From JBLIRR01 sp049472395 (GTDB lineage: Bacteria; SZUA-182; DTGQ01; JBLIRR01), in assembly GCA_049472395.1 (NCBI GenBank), contig JBLIRR010000004.1, forward strand, positions 62,001 to 126,000: a stretch of DNA of 64,000 nucleotides, written 5' to 3'. Below are positions 42,301 through 48,702 of this stretch, one piece after another (positions within the stretch are counted from its first letter, which is position 1; the number at the start of each line of letters is the position of its first letter). The position numbers were made by a program, and so were the translations under genes. The notes under the pieces are model-generated. The model saw only the letters and a list, made by a program, of their open reading frames with translations. It was not told where the DNA came from and searched no databases.

Positions 42301-45300
42301 GATAGTGGATTATAGTATCACCCCACCATCTTTTTCACCGGATCAGTCACCAGGAATTAAAGATCGTGCTGCAATCAAATTTGCCCTTGAGGATAATCAG
42401 TCGAGTAAATTAGCCACCACAGTCATTATTTATGACCTTAATCAAAATTCTGTGCGGCACCTCGTGGATAGATCCTTGCCAGTAAGGGAACATTTGTTTT
42501 TATGGGATGGGCGCGATGATAATGAAGATATGGTGGCTGACGGTATGTATACTATTACAATTAATGCCATAGACAATGCTCAGTTATCTGCCCCAGTGAT
42601 CTCCCACACAGTGAGTGTTGATAATACCAATCCCACGCTCACTATTGACCAGCCTTCGGATGGTTCTTTGATTAATAATGATCAGCCTTCAATTATAGGG
42701 ACATTAGTGGATAATCTCGGGATTGATCAGGATTCTTTCACGCTCCTCATAGACAATTTTGCAGTAGTGGGTGTTTTCTTGGAAGAATCTGATTTTGCCT
42801 ATACACCAGAATCCGCTCTTTCTGAAAATATCCATAATATTAAAGCCCAGGTAACGGATTTGGCGGGAAATACAGCAGAGCATGTAATAGCCGTAACTGT
42901 AGATATCACTCAACCGGAGATTAGTATCTCCGGAGTGGAGGAGGGTGTTACCTATAGCCCACCGGTGAGTCCGGTTATTGAGGTGAATGATTTGCATTTA
43001 GATATAGTGACCATTACCCTAAACAATGAGCCTTTTGTAAGCGGTACTTCTGTGGTTGCCTCTGGAGACCACAGCTTAGAGGTTTATGCATCTGATGGAA
43101 CTGGCAATGAAAATCAACAGATTGTAAACTTTTCTGTATCCAACGAGTCTCCTACTTGTACTCTAATTGCGCCTTATGGAGGGGAGATATGGGAAAAGAC
43201 GCAGGATATTATCTGGTCCGCGGAGGATATCAATAATGATCCAGTAACCATTACCCTTTCCTGGAAGATTAATGATGGTAGTTGGACGGAGATTGTTGTA
43301 GATCATGCAAATACAGGCAGCTTCGGTTGGGATACCACTGCTATGCCTGATGCTGAAAATTATTTGGTAAAAGTAACAGCCTATGATGGCCAATATTATG
43401 CTGAAGATATCTCAGATGCATTCTTTACCATTAAGAATAATACCCCGCCTACAGCAGAGGCAGGTGACGACCAAATAGTAAATGAGGGGGATATAGTTGA
43501 ATTTCAAGGATCATTTAAAGATCCAGATGATAATGCTAATATTTTTATATGGAATTTTGGTGATGGGCACACGGAGGAAGGAACACTGACTCCGACTCAT
43601 GTCTATGCGGACAATGGCTCATATAGAGTAACCTTAACAGTAATAGATGATGATGGAGCAGAAGGAAGCGATACTCTGGCTGTCACCGTAAACAATGTAG
43701 CGCCTTCCGTAAACGCAGGAGAGGATCAGATAGTGAATAAAGGAAATACGGTAATCTTCTTCGGCAGGTTTACAGACCCAGGTCAAGATACGCACACTAT
43801 AGCCTGGGACTTTGGCGATGGGACAACATCGGAAGGGAGCTTAATACCAACTCATGTGTATGCGGAGGTTGATATTTATAGGGTGACATTGACGGTAACC
43901 GATGATGATGGGGGAGCAGACTCAGACACGTTGATCATTACGGTGAATAGATTAAATTATCCCCCTTCCATTCCTGGCTTAAGTTCACCATTGGATCATG
44001 CCGAGGTGACTGCTTCGCAGCCCCCTCTGGTGATTGAAAACAGCGCAGATCCTGATGAAGATAGCATAACTTACAAATTTGAGGTTTATTCTGATGAAGG
44101 TATGAATAACCTTCTGTGCCAAGATTTTGTCGCTGAAACAGAAGACACTACATCATGGGTGGTATCAGAAGAGCTGAGCGATAATACCTGGTATTATTGG
44201 CGCACAAGAGCTACTGATGGGATGGCTTTTAGCAATTGGGTCTCCGCCAGCTTCTTTGTGAATAAGGCAAACGATCCTCCGACAGCCATTACCATGGTAA
44301 ATCCTCGAGATACTACCGAGGTTGATACACTTGCACCTACCTTAGGGGTAACCAATAGCACTGATATTGATGAAGATGTTCTGAACTATACCTTTGAGGT
44401 CTATAAAGATAGCACAATGAGGTGCCTCATTACTTCCGTTTCCAATATCAGCGAAGGAGAAGGGGGATATACTTCTTGGACAGTGGATTTAAATCTGGAT
44501 GACAATACCTGGTACTATTGGCAAGCTACTGCAATAGACGAGCATGGAGCCACCGCAACCACAGGCTTGATCTCGTTCTTTGTCAATACCACCAATTATG
44601 CGCCAGTCATGCAAGGCATTTATTCCCCGCAGGATGCAGAAGAGGTAGAAGCCCCGGAATTGGATTTGGTTCTTACTATAAACAATGCCTTAGACCTTGA
44701 TAATGATATACTCACCTATTTCTTTGAACTCGATAGGATTAATACCTTTAATAGTGATCACAAGCAAATCTCAGGTGAATGGCCAGAGGGCTCTGATAAA
44801 ACCTCCTGGGATGTAAGCGGACTTTCCGACAATACTCTCTATTTTTGGAGAGCAAAAGCCAGTGACACTCTGGCAGAAAGCTCCTGGGTGCACGCACGCT
44901 TCTTTGTCAACACGGACAATGATCCACCTTCGACGCCAGTCTTGAAAAATCCAGGTCAATATTCTTGGGTGAGAACATACACCCCACGGCTGGAGCTCTA
45001 TCCTTCAGAAGACCCTGATCGTGATTTACGCAACTATATATTTGAGGTGTATGCTGATCCTCTCCGAGAGAATATAATTATCCATGAAATTTCTTCTACT
45101 CCTGAATTGACTCTTTCTTCCGAACTTGGTGACAATGCCTGGTATTATTGGAGAGCACAGGCACAGGATGAACACGGGGCAGCGAGCGATTGGATGGAGA
45201 CCTCGACCTTTTTTGTAAAGAAGGTAAATCATACGCCATCAGCGCCTACCCTCAACTCCCCGGCCCATATGAGCAAAGCTACGAGCTTAACTCCCCTTCT

Positions 45301-46315
45301 TTCTGTAAATAATAGTCATGATCCGGATGGAGATACCATTACCTATGAGTTTGAGATCTATCCTAATACTGATCTCACACCTCCGGCACTTGCCTCTGTG
45401 AACGAACATGCAGAAGGAGATTCCACCACTTCATGGTTATGCGAAGCCATCTTAGAGGGAAGTTGGTATTCCTGGCGAGCAAGAGCATTTGATGGGATAG
45501 CTTATAGCGAATGGATGGAAGAGGCGACATTTTCTAGTAATGCGTGTGATGAGTGCTCCTATATTCTGATTACAGAAAAGGCAAAGGTCTGCTGGCATCA
45601 TAGTGACATCCATGTAGATGGCAACTTGAACTTCCCAAACGGTATCTGGATGGATAACCTATCCCCTGTTGGAAGTATAGTGATTAGATTGGCCGAGGTT
45701 GAAATTCCCGAGCAGAGTGTAAACTTTGAGATTACGGATAAGAAAAATGATAAGTGGGAGTATAAGGATAAAGATAATCTCTATGGTAACATCAAAGACT
45801 TTAAGATTGATTGGAAGGGAGCAAAATTCGATTACCATGGTGATAATAAATTCCACATCCATACGCACTTCATTGCTGGAACTGAGACAGAACTTTGCAT
45901 CCATACTGATCATGTTTCAGAAACTTTGGCAGTCATTATTAATGGAACCAGCATAGCCTACGATGAAAATAAAACCATAACAACGGCTGTCGAATATGAA
46001 CCACAGAAGGATGACAACACCCACGTCCACTTTACCCTTCCCTTCCAGCTTACCTCTGATATGACGATAAAGATTAGCGGAGCATTAAATCTTACCATTA
46101 ATGTGGCAGATTATTACAAAGAAAGTTCTGCTAAGTTTAAGTTGGTGAGCAGTTTTGATTCGATGTTATTCCCTAAAAGTTCGGAATCGTCACCAGATCA
46201 GTTGGAATATATTATATGGTTCGGGGATAAGATGAAAATGACCTCCGGGAGGGATCTGATAGGCATAGAAAAGGCTTGGACAAAAAAGGATACCAAGCAC
46301 TGGGAATACAAATAG
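30377..46315 (+). CDS. Giant multi-module exported protein (5,312 aa) with NHL, TolB-like, OmpL47-like and PKD repeats
   Basis: ATG at 30377 follows AAGGAGGA (30361-30368) with eight bases between; the in-frame TTG at 30344 has no such site. A strongly hydrophobic N terminus (FIAIIIVIIFLSSFLFTKL) is a signal peptide or anchor. Modules in order: FlgD-like Ig (78-152, 482-549), NHL repeats (558-838), a jelly-roll-like domain (about 1329-1515), TolB/PD40 propeller (1713-1968), FlgD-like (1975-2072), thirteen OmpL47-like repeats of about 91 residues (2073-3257), FlgD-like (3258-3368), fourteen 42-residue propeller repeats (3375-3965), FlgD-like (3975-4082), two PKD domains (4355-4525), five fibronectin-III-like repeats (4528-5055) and a histidine-rich C-terminal domain of 250 residues. 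No enzyme site is recognised. A large surface-binding or matrix protein is likely; no anchor is seen at the C terminus. Confidence 0.88.
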   Translation: MPGWKRFITAFIAIIIVIIFLSSFLFTKLIPAANYCDPYNPGDDDVTERVPFYNVDPQHLQPANTQDIGMPPIEYFAPSDSTGVEFSYTFLLNSQASVNIHIFNEQGQQVTTLAEDSALPSGSHTISWDGKDRQGEYVAEGVYTIGVVDGEDDLHFYSTQKIGIDTICPVANLSGAFMEDADGDGEQELVVYGTAMDDNLNRYEIMYGDEKGAFISSIFTEAKSEESLGSLQVTLPQEGSYTIGLAVIDKSGNRAEDVIGGSIESLLGSGLEIKIYPVIQQEDLGALDLKNYPDDAQVYVEDTVPAGAATPRENWEWSNTLKYSGVRSHTHEARIGAGYHYFIHPTESLNIGGNNTYNTNLIQYVYLDPEDPPTQIMLQYYTGYGNGERRVYWGNNKINLGGTDGTISQLRMDSLPPVGKWIRLKIPARLLELEGEEIRGITFATYDGTAYWDKTTTSSDLFERSTGTYEVMIQGQDNTTPSTIRFSLSQQATISLTIYNQENEVIRTLIDNGTKAAGYYEITWDNKDDGGSYVESGSYYYQFTAPGTPIDSDIISPYGVVADEEDVAELNPSKLGIDSQNHLYVLNNTDGRLYVFDISTGDLLYSFPVNSNVGGLAVDARPGFDLLYVTDLANHVVSRYDSQGTVLDEIGSPGTGDGQFDQPKDVVVDRSGKLYVADAGNSRVQIFSNIGLFENSFPVVVDDPETEEVEGPDFQPTIQALDIDFRGNVYLLDNANNTILKYNSQGHFLRTIGASGAMSGQFQNPVDFVIDINGNLYIADQMNHRVQKLDGNGFCLARLGSDASIPPLPTGIALHPSGDLFVAEAQEGKVEQFKVARAHLVLDNIVARIISPVDNSLVAGGVAIQGTASARNFLKYSVEWGWGKEPTDWYPLITSYSEADNRYHFEEHAAWTVGDELAVFDINGILHEQWDVNTFNSFGVTTVRLMVYATDGKTAEDRVTVTWGGVVLTSNPATIISSDNKVTLTLPSYSVNTIGGLLISITPTDKEKLENVDYQRIGEFYEIRPPGLPFTRPVTLEMSYTDEDLLGAGGTIDETKLRIYKWDPSQQMWKFLGGEIDTENNRLSAEIKEISHGEAYYVIFANPARINPPVFFQPPASATTEIIALSGLAEPGSQVEIFHNEESLGWVWADQDNGFFSREGVELLSGENVFTAWARDALDTMSRLSNQVIVSYAPSPSIAVSSLRFMSPDYSDEFTGDIQIKRPVFIELAGSDNDPDKINQVYIKIFGNLTDTAGLIIPLMETALDSGIYRNSVYFGYYTDPAYYTLGVMPGESVTMVSSDDQTVSDTILVLDDVPPGAPRITSPTHPSLCQDTFENGQLGEWANRSGGAGGSLFLDDSDPSSGGSCLKIVNESKGGDMGVTIRESAYQVREYPVVSFNYKIPENVRINLIVTIGGVWYELRMSDEAKHVENFEQVLYTTIGDLRVINDGQWHEVEFNLYTLLKNCMPDQFDFRVDEMIMAEWDVVGWSTIAMGNHNGEGAAYYIDNFIISSGGSAQDPTLSLSGLSDTSGITDFSFLLDSVADTLPDEVSEGAEWTVTYPDTESGRWFFHARAADGVGNWGLASDYQLKVDKEGPLAQDPLPAPWGFSATSEISIKIMDFGGSGLDIDTVQLEVEGIVYDIHDGGMTYDPLTETLSLKLWKVTSFTPSPILDGQVVECSVIAAQDLAGNPIQEAYSWSWTADYSSLTEGDLVLLTTGGGYSPSWSPDGDWIAFVSSNNIFVIQSDDYAEEEGSLLQLTSTIEGVRNYDPAWSPVDEHIAFVSDREGDEDIWVVNSDGTDLMKLSQDDPDHQYRDRHPTWSPDGSQIAFEREGNIWIMNADGSDAYPLTHDMVYDNLYPSWSSDGQWIVYTKSLYEDHLWMIGSDGQQEFQLTREDPTRFASFMIDNQRIVYEKANEIWMATIDGSEKKVLLDNRSWHDSEPVWNSEGTKLALSSTRNGSLNIWIMTVLELADVRAVSEFISPNGDGRNDTVSLYYSPTISNVTVSLRVYDGEGTLVKTLVDNERRDAGESIEMWDGRDEQGLVVADGAYTLNLQATTPSGDSTISENKSIIIDTLLPSASHKFGYPHKQSEGIHYLTPASQITLEAAGTGSGVSRIEYSLDEGNSWRSYTSSFYVGLQDTSILYRVTDGAGNQRLSNLIHISVDDTPPMSEIMPSGSLYYDGTNYYAPIHFTYSLYAEDNEGGAGVAGIHVSINGNDYFNYTTPISLTKEGLNSIAYRAVDHLDNHESWQTIYIIVDTGLATCTFIPLGDTFNNGVDFFSLPDTLYQLSGTDAASGIHHMEYKVDEGSFEEYVTPILIEEPGLHTLYYKAVDNSGNWSQEQAMLMIVVDTLPTTQMTVSSPLYKANGVNYAHSDYTYQITSHAGSVEVSIDDDLGQTYDSYPITLSLASYGEGEHTISFHGEGEPSSTLTITVDHTSPSSTLSIEPPTYGSAPVYITSLSRITLSAIDNLSGVAYMEYGVNSTSNWILYSQPFNISIQGLSTIYFRSADNVGSIEDIQSIEVYLDDTGPLVDDILPSSSVYISEGRSFAPGDYTYSISAVDDEVGLDHIEVKINNGPYMEYTSPFSLPRGADVIKYKAKDYLGNWSEEKTYSIYIDTIAPQTTISADAPKYGTNPIYISTTSNIYFTAQDGQGAGVELREYSLDDGATWIRYYHPFKLSIPGLHSIQFRSIDNVGNEEPVQIADVYLDIEAPSTHLSVSVPSAGIDPVYVAPASIVSLSAGDAGAGVRNIEYKIDAGDWQSYFSGFNIAFPGAHRVYHRATDNLGYQSPVIAAEIFVDTTPPITQVFPSTPIADDGIRKYAISSTSFALVSEDNVPGVDHIEVSVDEGTYHTYTAPVSFDTPGLHTISFYAFDQLNNRESEQIYEIYCADTLPRVAIIPVGIVYNEEPNRYAPSSTMYTLVDTGVNILDEIRCQIDGGGFITYSTPIQLTEEGEHCIEFAAVIEGLQEDATQYHVIIDDTPPLTELSLGQPQYSSSEEEIFISSTTPIILNVTEESSGLAGLRYSLDNGNTWLAYSRSFTIANSGNFTVHYQGYDNAGNYEPIKTAHLTVDTSPPTVRYIASGNLIIYEANHYAPLDFSYILSATDNESGVDHIECNLDGLGFAPYTAPISFNGYGSHRIEFKALNHLRLWSEICTLNVHVADIGVSTRIATSEITYPLNNTDIVSSHCVYTLSASSGADWIDRIEYKIDSGSFTMYNIPFKITTEGEHVITYRGVSKTGSLEANNTYRVFVDNTPPGIAALSDNPDPFTPFSELNIGMNDTVSITAWISDNIFTELNVSLAIYDLQGQLVRQLEENREASAGRISSIWDGLSDSGEEMAEGDYVYQLMAADRIGNIAHASGMITLAGSLVKAPVTADISDQTYPAIYGSRIVWEDERGGNKDIYLYDLETQQETQITNEAHDQVKPRIYEDFVVWEDYRNGNADIYLYELDTQVEIRLTSDGSEQTNPSIHGSLIVWSDNRHGNWDIYLYDYFTGIESRITPDTSDQINPDILGYHIVWEDYRHGQADIYLYDILKESAEQRITSDSAEHTRPSIHNHWIVWQDSRDGNQDLYAYNLLANTEHVVAATPSNQTMPCLFGDFVVYQDDLNGPEDTDIYLYNIISNDNLLLSNHLSRQEHPAIYGHRIVWQDNRAGQWDIYTCLVPELSLETTIRRVNLETEDQIHLDLYGYYLAFTDYTNGFGDIYLKDLINGDEIRITENLTSTQCEPSVSGKILVWQDNRSGNWDIYTRRLDSSTEIRITEDLADQMHPSVYEDRIVWEDYRNGNSDIYYFDLSIGEERPLVLDPYNQTNPVIYGNRVVWIDDRHEGQSDVYLYDLGSAQERRITTDSAEQIQADIYDSFVIWEDYRHGNADIYLYNIITGQERQLCADISNQTNPAIYAQTIVWEDDTFGHKDIYKYNIPIATARLVAGESYDEIYPNIFENIIAWQSHQYSSHIFYAASMVSIPQDTLPPQIVDYSITPPSFSPDQSPGIKDRAAIKFALEDNQSSKLATTVIIYDLNQNSVRHLVDRSLPVREHLFLWDGRDDNEDMVADGMYTITINAIDNAQLSAPVISHTVSVDNTNPTLTIDQPSDGSLINNDQPSIIGTLVDNLGIDQDSFTLLIDNFAVVGVFLEESDFAYTPESALSENIHNIKAQVTDLAGNTAEHVIAVTVDITQPEISISGVEEGVTYSPPVSPVIEVNDLHLDIVTITLNNEPFVSGTSVVASGDHSLEVYASDGTGNENQQIVNFSVSNESPTCTLIAPYGGEIWEKTQDIIWSAEDINNDPVTITLSWKINDGSWTEIVVDHANTGSFGWDTTAMPDAENYLVKVTAYDGQYYAEDISDAFFTIKNNTPPTAEAGDDQIVNEGDIVEFQGSFKDPDDNANIFIWNFGDGHTEEGTLTPTHVYADNGSYRVTLTVIDDDGAEGSDTLAVTVNNVAPSVNAGEDQIVNKGNTVIFFGRFTDPGQDTHTIAWDFGDGTTSEGSLIPTHVYAEVDIYRVTLTVTDDDGGADSDTLIITVNRLNYPPSIPGLSSPLDHAEVTASQPPLVIENSADPDEDSITYKFEVYSDEGMNNLLCQDFVAETEDTTSWVVSEELSDNTWYYWRTRATDGMAFSNWVSASFFVNKANDPPTAITMVNPRDTTEVDTLAPTLGVTNSTDIDEDVLNYTFEVYKDSTMRCLITSVSNISEGEGGYTSWTVDLNLDDNTWYYWQATAIDEHGATATTGLISFFVNTTNYAPVMQGIYSPQDAEEVEAPELDLVLTINNALDLDNDILTYFFELDRINTFNSDHKQISGEWPEGSDKTSWDVSGLSDNTLYFWRAKASDTLAESSWVHARFFVNTDNDPPSTPVLKNPGQYSWVRTYTPRLELYPSEDPDRDLRNYIFEVYADPLRENIIIHEISSTPELTLSSELGDNAWYYWRAQAQDEHGAASDWMETSTFFVKKVNHTPSAPTLNSPAHMSKATSLTPLLSVNNSHDPDGDTITYEFEIYPNTDLTPPALASVNEHAEGDSTTSWLCEAILEGSWYSWRARAFDGIAYSEWMEEATFSSNACDECSYILITEKAKVCWHHSDIHVDGNLNFPNGIWMDNLSPVGSIVIRLAEVEIPEQSVNFEITDKKNDKWEYKDKDNLYGNIKDFKIDWKGAKFDYHGDNKFHIHTHFIAGTETELCIHTDHVSETLAVIINGTSIAYDENKTITTAVEYEPQKDDNTHVHFTLPFQLTSDMTIKISGALNLTINVADYYKESSAKFKLVSSFDSMLFPKSSESSPDQLEYIIWFGDKMKMTSGRDLIGIEKAWTKKDTKHWEYK
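36595..40145 (+). repeat. Thirteen OmpL47-like coding repeats
   Basis: Units of about 270 bases, each ending in a VDTTPP-type linker, with inner motifs such as GVSRIEYSLDEG, TPISL and GLHTLYYKAVDNSGN. The protein pattern is regular, but the DNA has diverged, so this is an old amplification. Confidence 0.75.
40500..42270 (+). repeat. Fourteen propeller-blade coding repeats
   Basis: Units of about 126 bases encoding patterns like IVWEDYRNGNADIYLY. I count fourteen, with a longer linker between the seventh and eighth, which would fit two seven-bladed propellers in series. Confidence 0.75.
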
Positions 46316-46441
46316 GCTCCAGGAAAATCAAAATTCCAGGTGTTATATTGCTATATATAAGTAGTGGATATGCTCATAAGAGAAAATCACGCTCAGATTG
46401 AAAATAATATTTTACGCTTAACGCTCAAAGGGCAGGCCTTG

Positions 46442-46630
46442 TGTGATACTATTGTCGGCTCCTTAACCACACCCTGGAGAAAAGAGCGGTGACCGCGTAA
46501 AATACCATACACCCAAAATGAGCAATATCGATAAAAAAAGTGAATCCTGGTGAGAAGAGAATAGTGGGCATATTTTTCAACACTCGAAAAATTCCCGTAA
46601 TCACAATACCGATTAGGAAGAATATTTTTA
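46442..46630. repeat. 189-bp direct repeat, right copy
   Basis: The counterpart of 6166-6354, lying inside the 3' end of the intact Fe-S/cytochrome b gene. The offset is constant at 40,276 bases with no gaps. Sequences outside the repeat do not match the left side. Confidence 0.9.
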
Positions 46631-47870
46631 TATATGATGAGTGGGTCAAGGTGAATTTATTTTTCTCTATCAGAAAGTAATCAAGGATAATGTAAGTAAA
46701 TAAGCCAAAAAGAAACAGGGCACCGAGATAGTGCATATAGTGTGTCACATAGTATCGCGCTGTCCAGGCAAAGCCGGGGATATCAGCGAGGTAATATCGT
46801 TTAAAAATGGGCATTTGGCCAAAACCGGTGAGTGCCATGAGGATGAAGGTGATTATATAAAGAGCGTGCACAATTTTTTTATGCGATTTCTCAGTATCTT
46901 CTGTATATCGTGTTGTGAAATCTTTTGTATATTTGTAAAATCGTAAAATAAATGAGGCTGCTCCGGCAAAGGGGCCAATAATCATGGCTTTTCCAAGATT
47001 ATCAGCATGTTCCATCAGATTGGGCACCTCATCAAAGTGTGGCCGTCCCGGACCTTTTTCGATCACCTTATTAAGCTCATCAAAGGGGACGGGAGATACA
47101 TAAAGAGTATTCGTTCCCCCGTTTTCCTTCTCTCCATAAATATACCCACCAATATCCCTGGCGATTTCATGGGCCTCTTTGACAATTTCATCCCGTGGAC
47201 CTATTTTTTGCACCTTTTCAGGGCATATTTCAATACAGCCGGGCGTCTTACCCTCCCTTATCTTATCATAGCATCGATCACACTTATACATCACCCCATT
47301 ACCAACAAAGGAGGGCAGAATGTGCAGATAAAGCCCAACCCCTGTCTGACGCTCCGGTATATGCCAGGGACAGACACTTTTGCATTTGCTTCCCCCAAGA
47401 CAGATATCCGAATGTATTCGAGTAATGCCATTTCTCAACTTACGTGCAGCTCCCCAGGGACAGAGATCTGCGCATGGCGGATTTTGGCAATGCATGCATC
47501 GCCTTGGGAATGTATAGGTCTGTTCCTGTCCGTTGATGGTCACGGTTGCGCTTTGAATATATAGCCAATTGTAGGGCGTAAGCCGATCGCTTACCCCTTT
47601 TTTATCAGACCAGTCAGCTACTTTTACCCTCGAGGGGTACATTGTGGGAAATGGTTTTATTGGTTGGGGAAACTTGAATTCGTTAGCCTCATGGCAGCCA
47701 TCTATGCATGCCTCGCACCCTATGCATTTTCTGATGTCAATGAGAGTGGCAAGTTCTTGCGTAGCAGAGCCCTCCGTTATGGAAGAGAAGGCCATACCGG
47801 CGACGGCAAGTGAGCCGGCAGCGGCAATACTCCCTTTCATGAATGCTCTTCGAGAGATATGAGATGGCAT
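46449..47870 (-). CDS. Tat-exported 4Fe-4S ferredoxin / cytochrome b membrane fusion protein
   Basis: 473 residues. A Tat signal (SRRAFMKGSIAAAGSLAVAG) is followed by HybA/FdhB-type iron-sulfur motifs: CIGCEACIDGC, CMHCQNPPCADLC, CLGGSKCKSVC and CDRCYDKIREGKTPGCIEIC, enough for about four 4Fe-4S clusters. From about residue 290 there are four or five membrane segments (ALYIITFILMALTGFG, LGALFLFGLFTYIILDYF, IFFLIGIVITGIF, FFIDIAHFGCMVFYAVTALF) with histidines placed as in formate-dehydrogenase-gamma or cytochrome b561 subunits. Normally these are two separate subunits; here they are fused. It should pass electrons between a periplasmic redox enzyme and the quinone pool. No catalytic subunit gene is next to it. 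Its last 60 codons are duplicated at 6.2 kb. Confidence 0.82.
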   Translation of the reverse strand: MPSHISRRAFMKGSIAAAGSLAVAGMAFSSITEGSATQELATLIDIRKCIGCEACIDGCHEANEFKFPQPIKPFPTMYPSRVKVADWSDKKGVSDRLTPYNWLYIQSATVTINGQEQTYTFPRRCMHCQNPPCADLCPWGAARKLRNGITRIHSDICLGGSKCKSVCPWHIPERQTGVGLYLHILPSFVGNGVMYKCDRCYDKIREGKTPGCIEICPEKVQKIGPRDEIVKEAHEIARDIGGYIYGEKENGGTNTLYVSPVPFDELNKVIEKGPGRPHFDEVPNLMEHADNLGKAMIIGPFAGAASFILRFYKYTKDFTTRYTEDTEKSHKKIVHALYIITFILMALTGFGQMPIFKRYYLADIPGFAWTARYYVTHYMHYLGALFLFGLFTYIILDYFLIEKNKFTLTHSSYIKIFFLIGIVITGIFRVLKNMPTILFSPGFTFFIDIAHFGCMVFYAVTALFSRVWLRSRQ

Positions 47871-47877
47871 GGCCCTA

Positions 47878-47907
47878 ATTATACCCTATCCATTAATTGT
47901 TGTGCAA
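47878..47907 (-). promoter_or_regulatory. Promoter of the Fe-S/cytochrome b gene, possibly leaderless
   Basis: On the minus strand, TTGCAC (47907-47902) and TATAAT (47883-47878) are 18 bases apart. The usual start distance places transcription at about 47871, at the ATG at 47870. No ribosome site can fit, so a leaderless mRNA is predicted if this promoter is used. Confidence 0.5.
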
Positions 47908-47960
47908 GAGATAATTACTGACACTAGTAATTCTTGTCTTAGATTGATTGAGTAATATAT

Positions 47961-48081
47961 GGGAGGTAGCTATTGTTATAAAATAGCTACCTCCCGGAAG
48001 GAGGAGGGTTTGGTAGGAGGAAGTGATGGTAATATGAGAAGGAGGTGGTGGTGGTGGCTGAGGGGAAGCACAGCCCAGCCT
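47961..48081 (-). terminator. Hairpin after a C-rich 3' tract (candidate terminator)
   Basis: A perfect 14-bp stem (GGGAGGTAGCTATT at 47961-47974 and its complement at 47982-47995) has a 7-base loop. Between it and the stop at 48082, the minus-strand transcript is about 85 bases rich in C and poor in G, the composition of a Rho loading site. There is no clear U-run, so it may be Rho-dependent with the hairpin protecting the 3' end. Confidence 0.5.
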
Positions 48082-48675
48082 TTAAAGCAATAGTGCATTA
48101 AATGAACCGAAATCGGTGCTTTTTATGCTTACAATAGAATATGTTCCATCCATTACACCCGGAGCAATAAGATTGCCTGTCATTGTAAGTGTGTACAGTG
48201 TACCACTTACAATATCCAAATAAGCCCCTGTAAGCTCCAATATTGAAGTCGTGGCCAAAAAGGTTCCTGTCACATCCACCGGAATAGGAATCAACCTGTT
48301 TAAGATGAGAGAAACTGTCCCTATAATCTGACCTGTCACTGGATCTACGGTCAATACCATATTTAAGAGACCGCCATCAAATCTCACCAAACTAAGCCAT
48401 GTCCCACTCCAAATACCCGCCACAGCGGCAGCACTTCCCCCCGTTGTTCCCGTTACTACCGATGCCGTGCGGGCAATCGGTAGATTCCATAAAAAAGGAC
48501 TAAATGCTGTGGGAACGCTACTGAAAGGGGAAAAGAATGGTGATGGTGTAAAGAAACCTAAAATCGAAGGATCTATGGGTACCTGAGCAGACGCATTCTT
48601 CTGCATAGTGAACCCGATGAGTGTAATGAATACAATAAGTATTCCTAATGTAAATATTAATCGTCCTTTTTTCAT
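48082..48675 (-). CDS. Small secreted protein, shared C-terminal domain (197 aa)
   Basis: A signal peptide (LGILIVFITLIGF, ending ASAQV) precedes a Pro/Ser/Phe-rich spacer (residues 30-85) and a beta-rich C-terminal domain of about 105 residues. The domain begins IWSGTWLSLVRFDGG and ends KSTDFGSFNALLL. The neighbouring gene upstream in the operon has the same layout and ends SWKGINFGDFYLTLL, so the two are paralogues. The family is not recognised; the strand pattern could be a small barrel. A good ribosome site (AAGGAGAAAGG) precedes the ATG. It is the last of three secreted genes in a row. Confidence 0.65.
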   Translation of the reverse strand: MKKGRLIFTLGILIVFITLIGFTMQKNASAQVPIDPSILGFFTPSPFFSPFSSVPTAFSPFLWNLPIARTASVVTGTTGGSAAAVAGIWSGTWLSLVRFDGGLLNMVLTVDPVTGQIIGTVSLILNRLIPIPVDVTGTFLATTSILELTGAYLDIVSGTLYTLTMTGNLIAPGVMDGTYSIVSIKSTDFGSFNALLL

Positions 48676-48702
48676 TGTACCTTTCTCCTTATTGATTTTT
48701 GT

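Noticed and set aside
6166..46630. Reading the bracketing repeats as ends of a transposon or integrated phage
   Set aside because: No transposase, integrase, tRNA site or terminal inverted repeat was found at either end; only the direct repeat is supported.
47007..47564. Plus-strand 185-residue frame inside the Fe-S/cytochrome b gene
   Set aside because: The minus strand carries four cysteine motifs and a Tat signal; the plus frame is a shadow.
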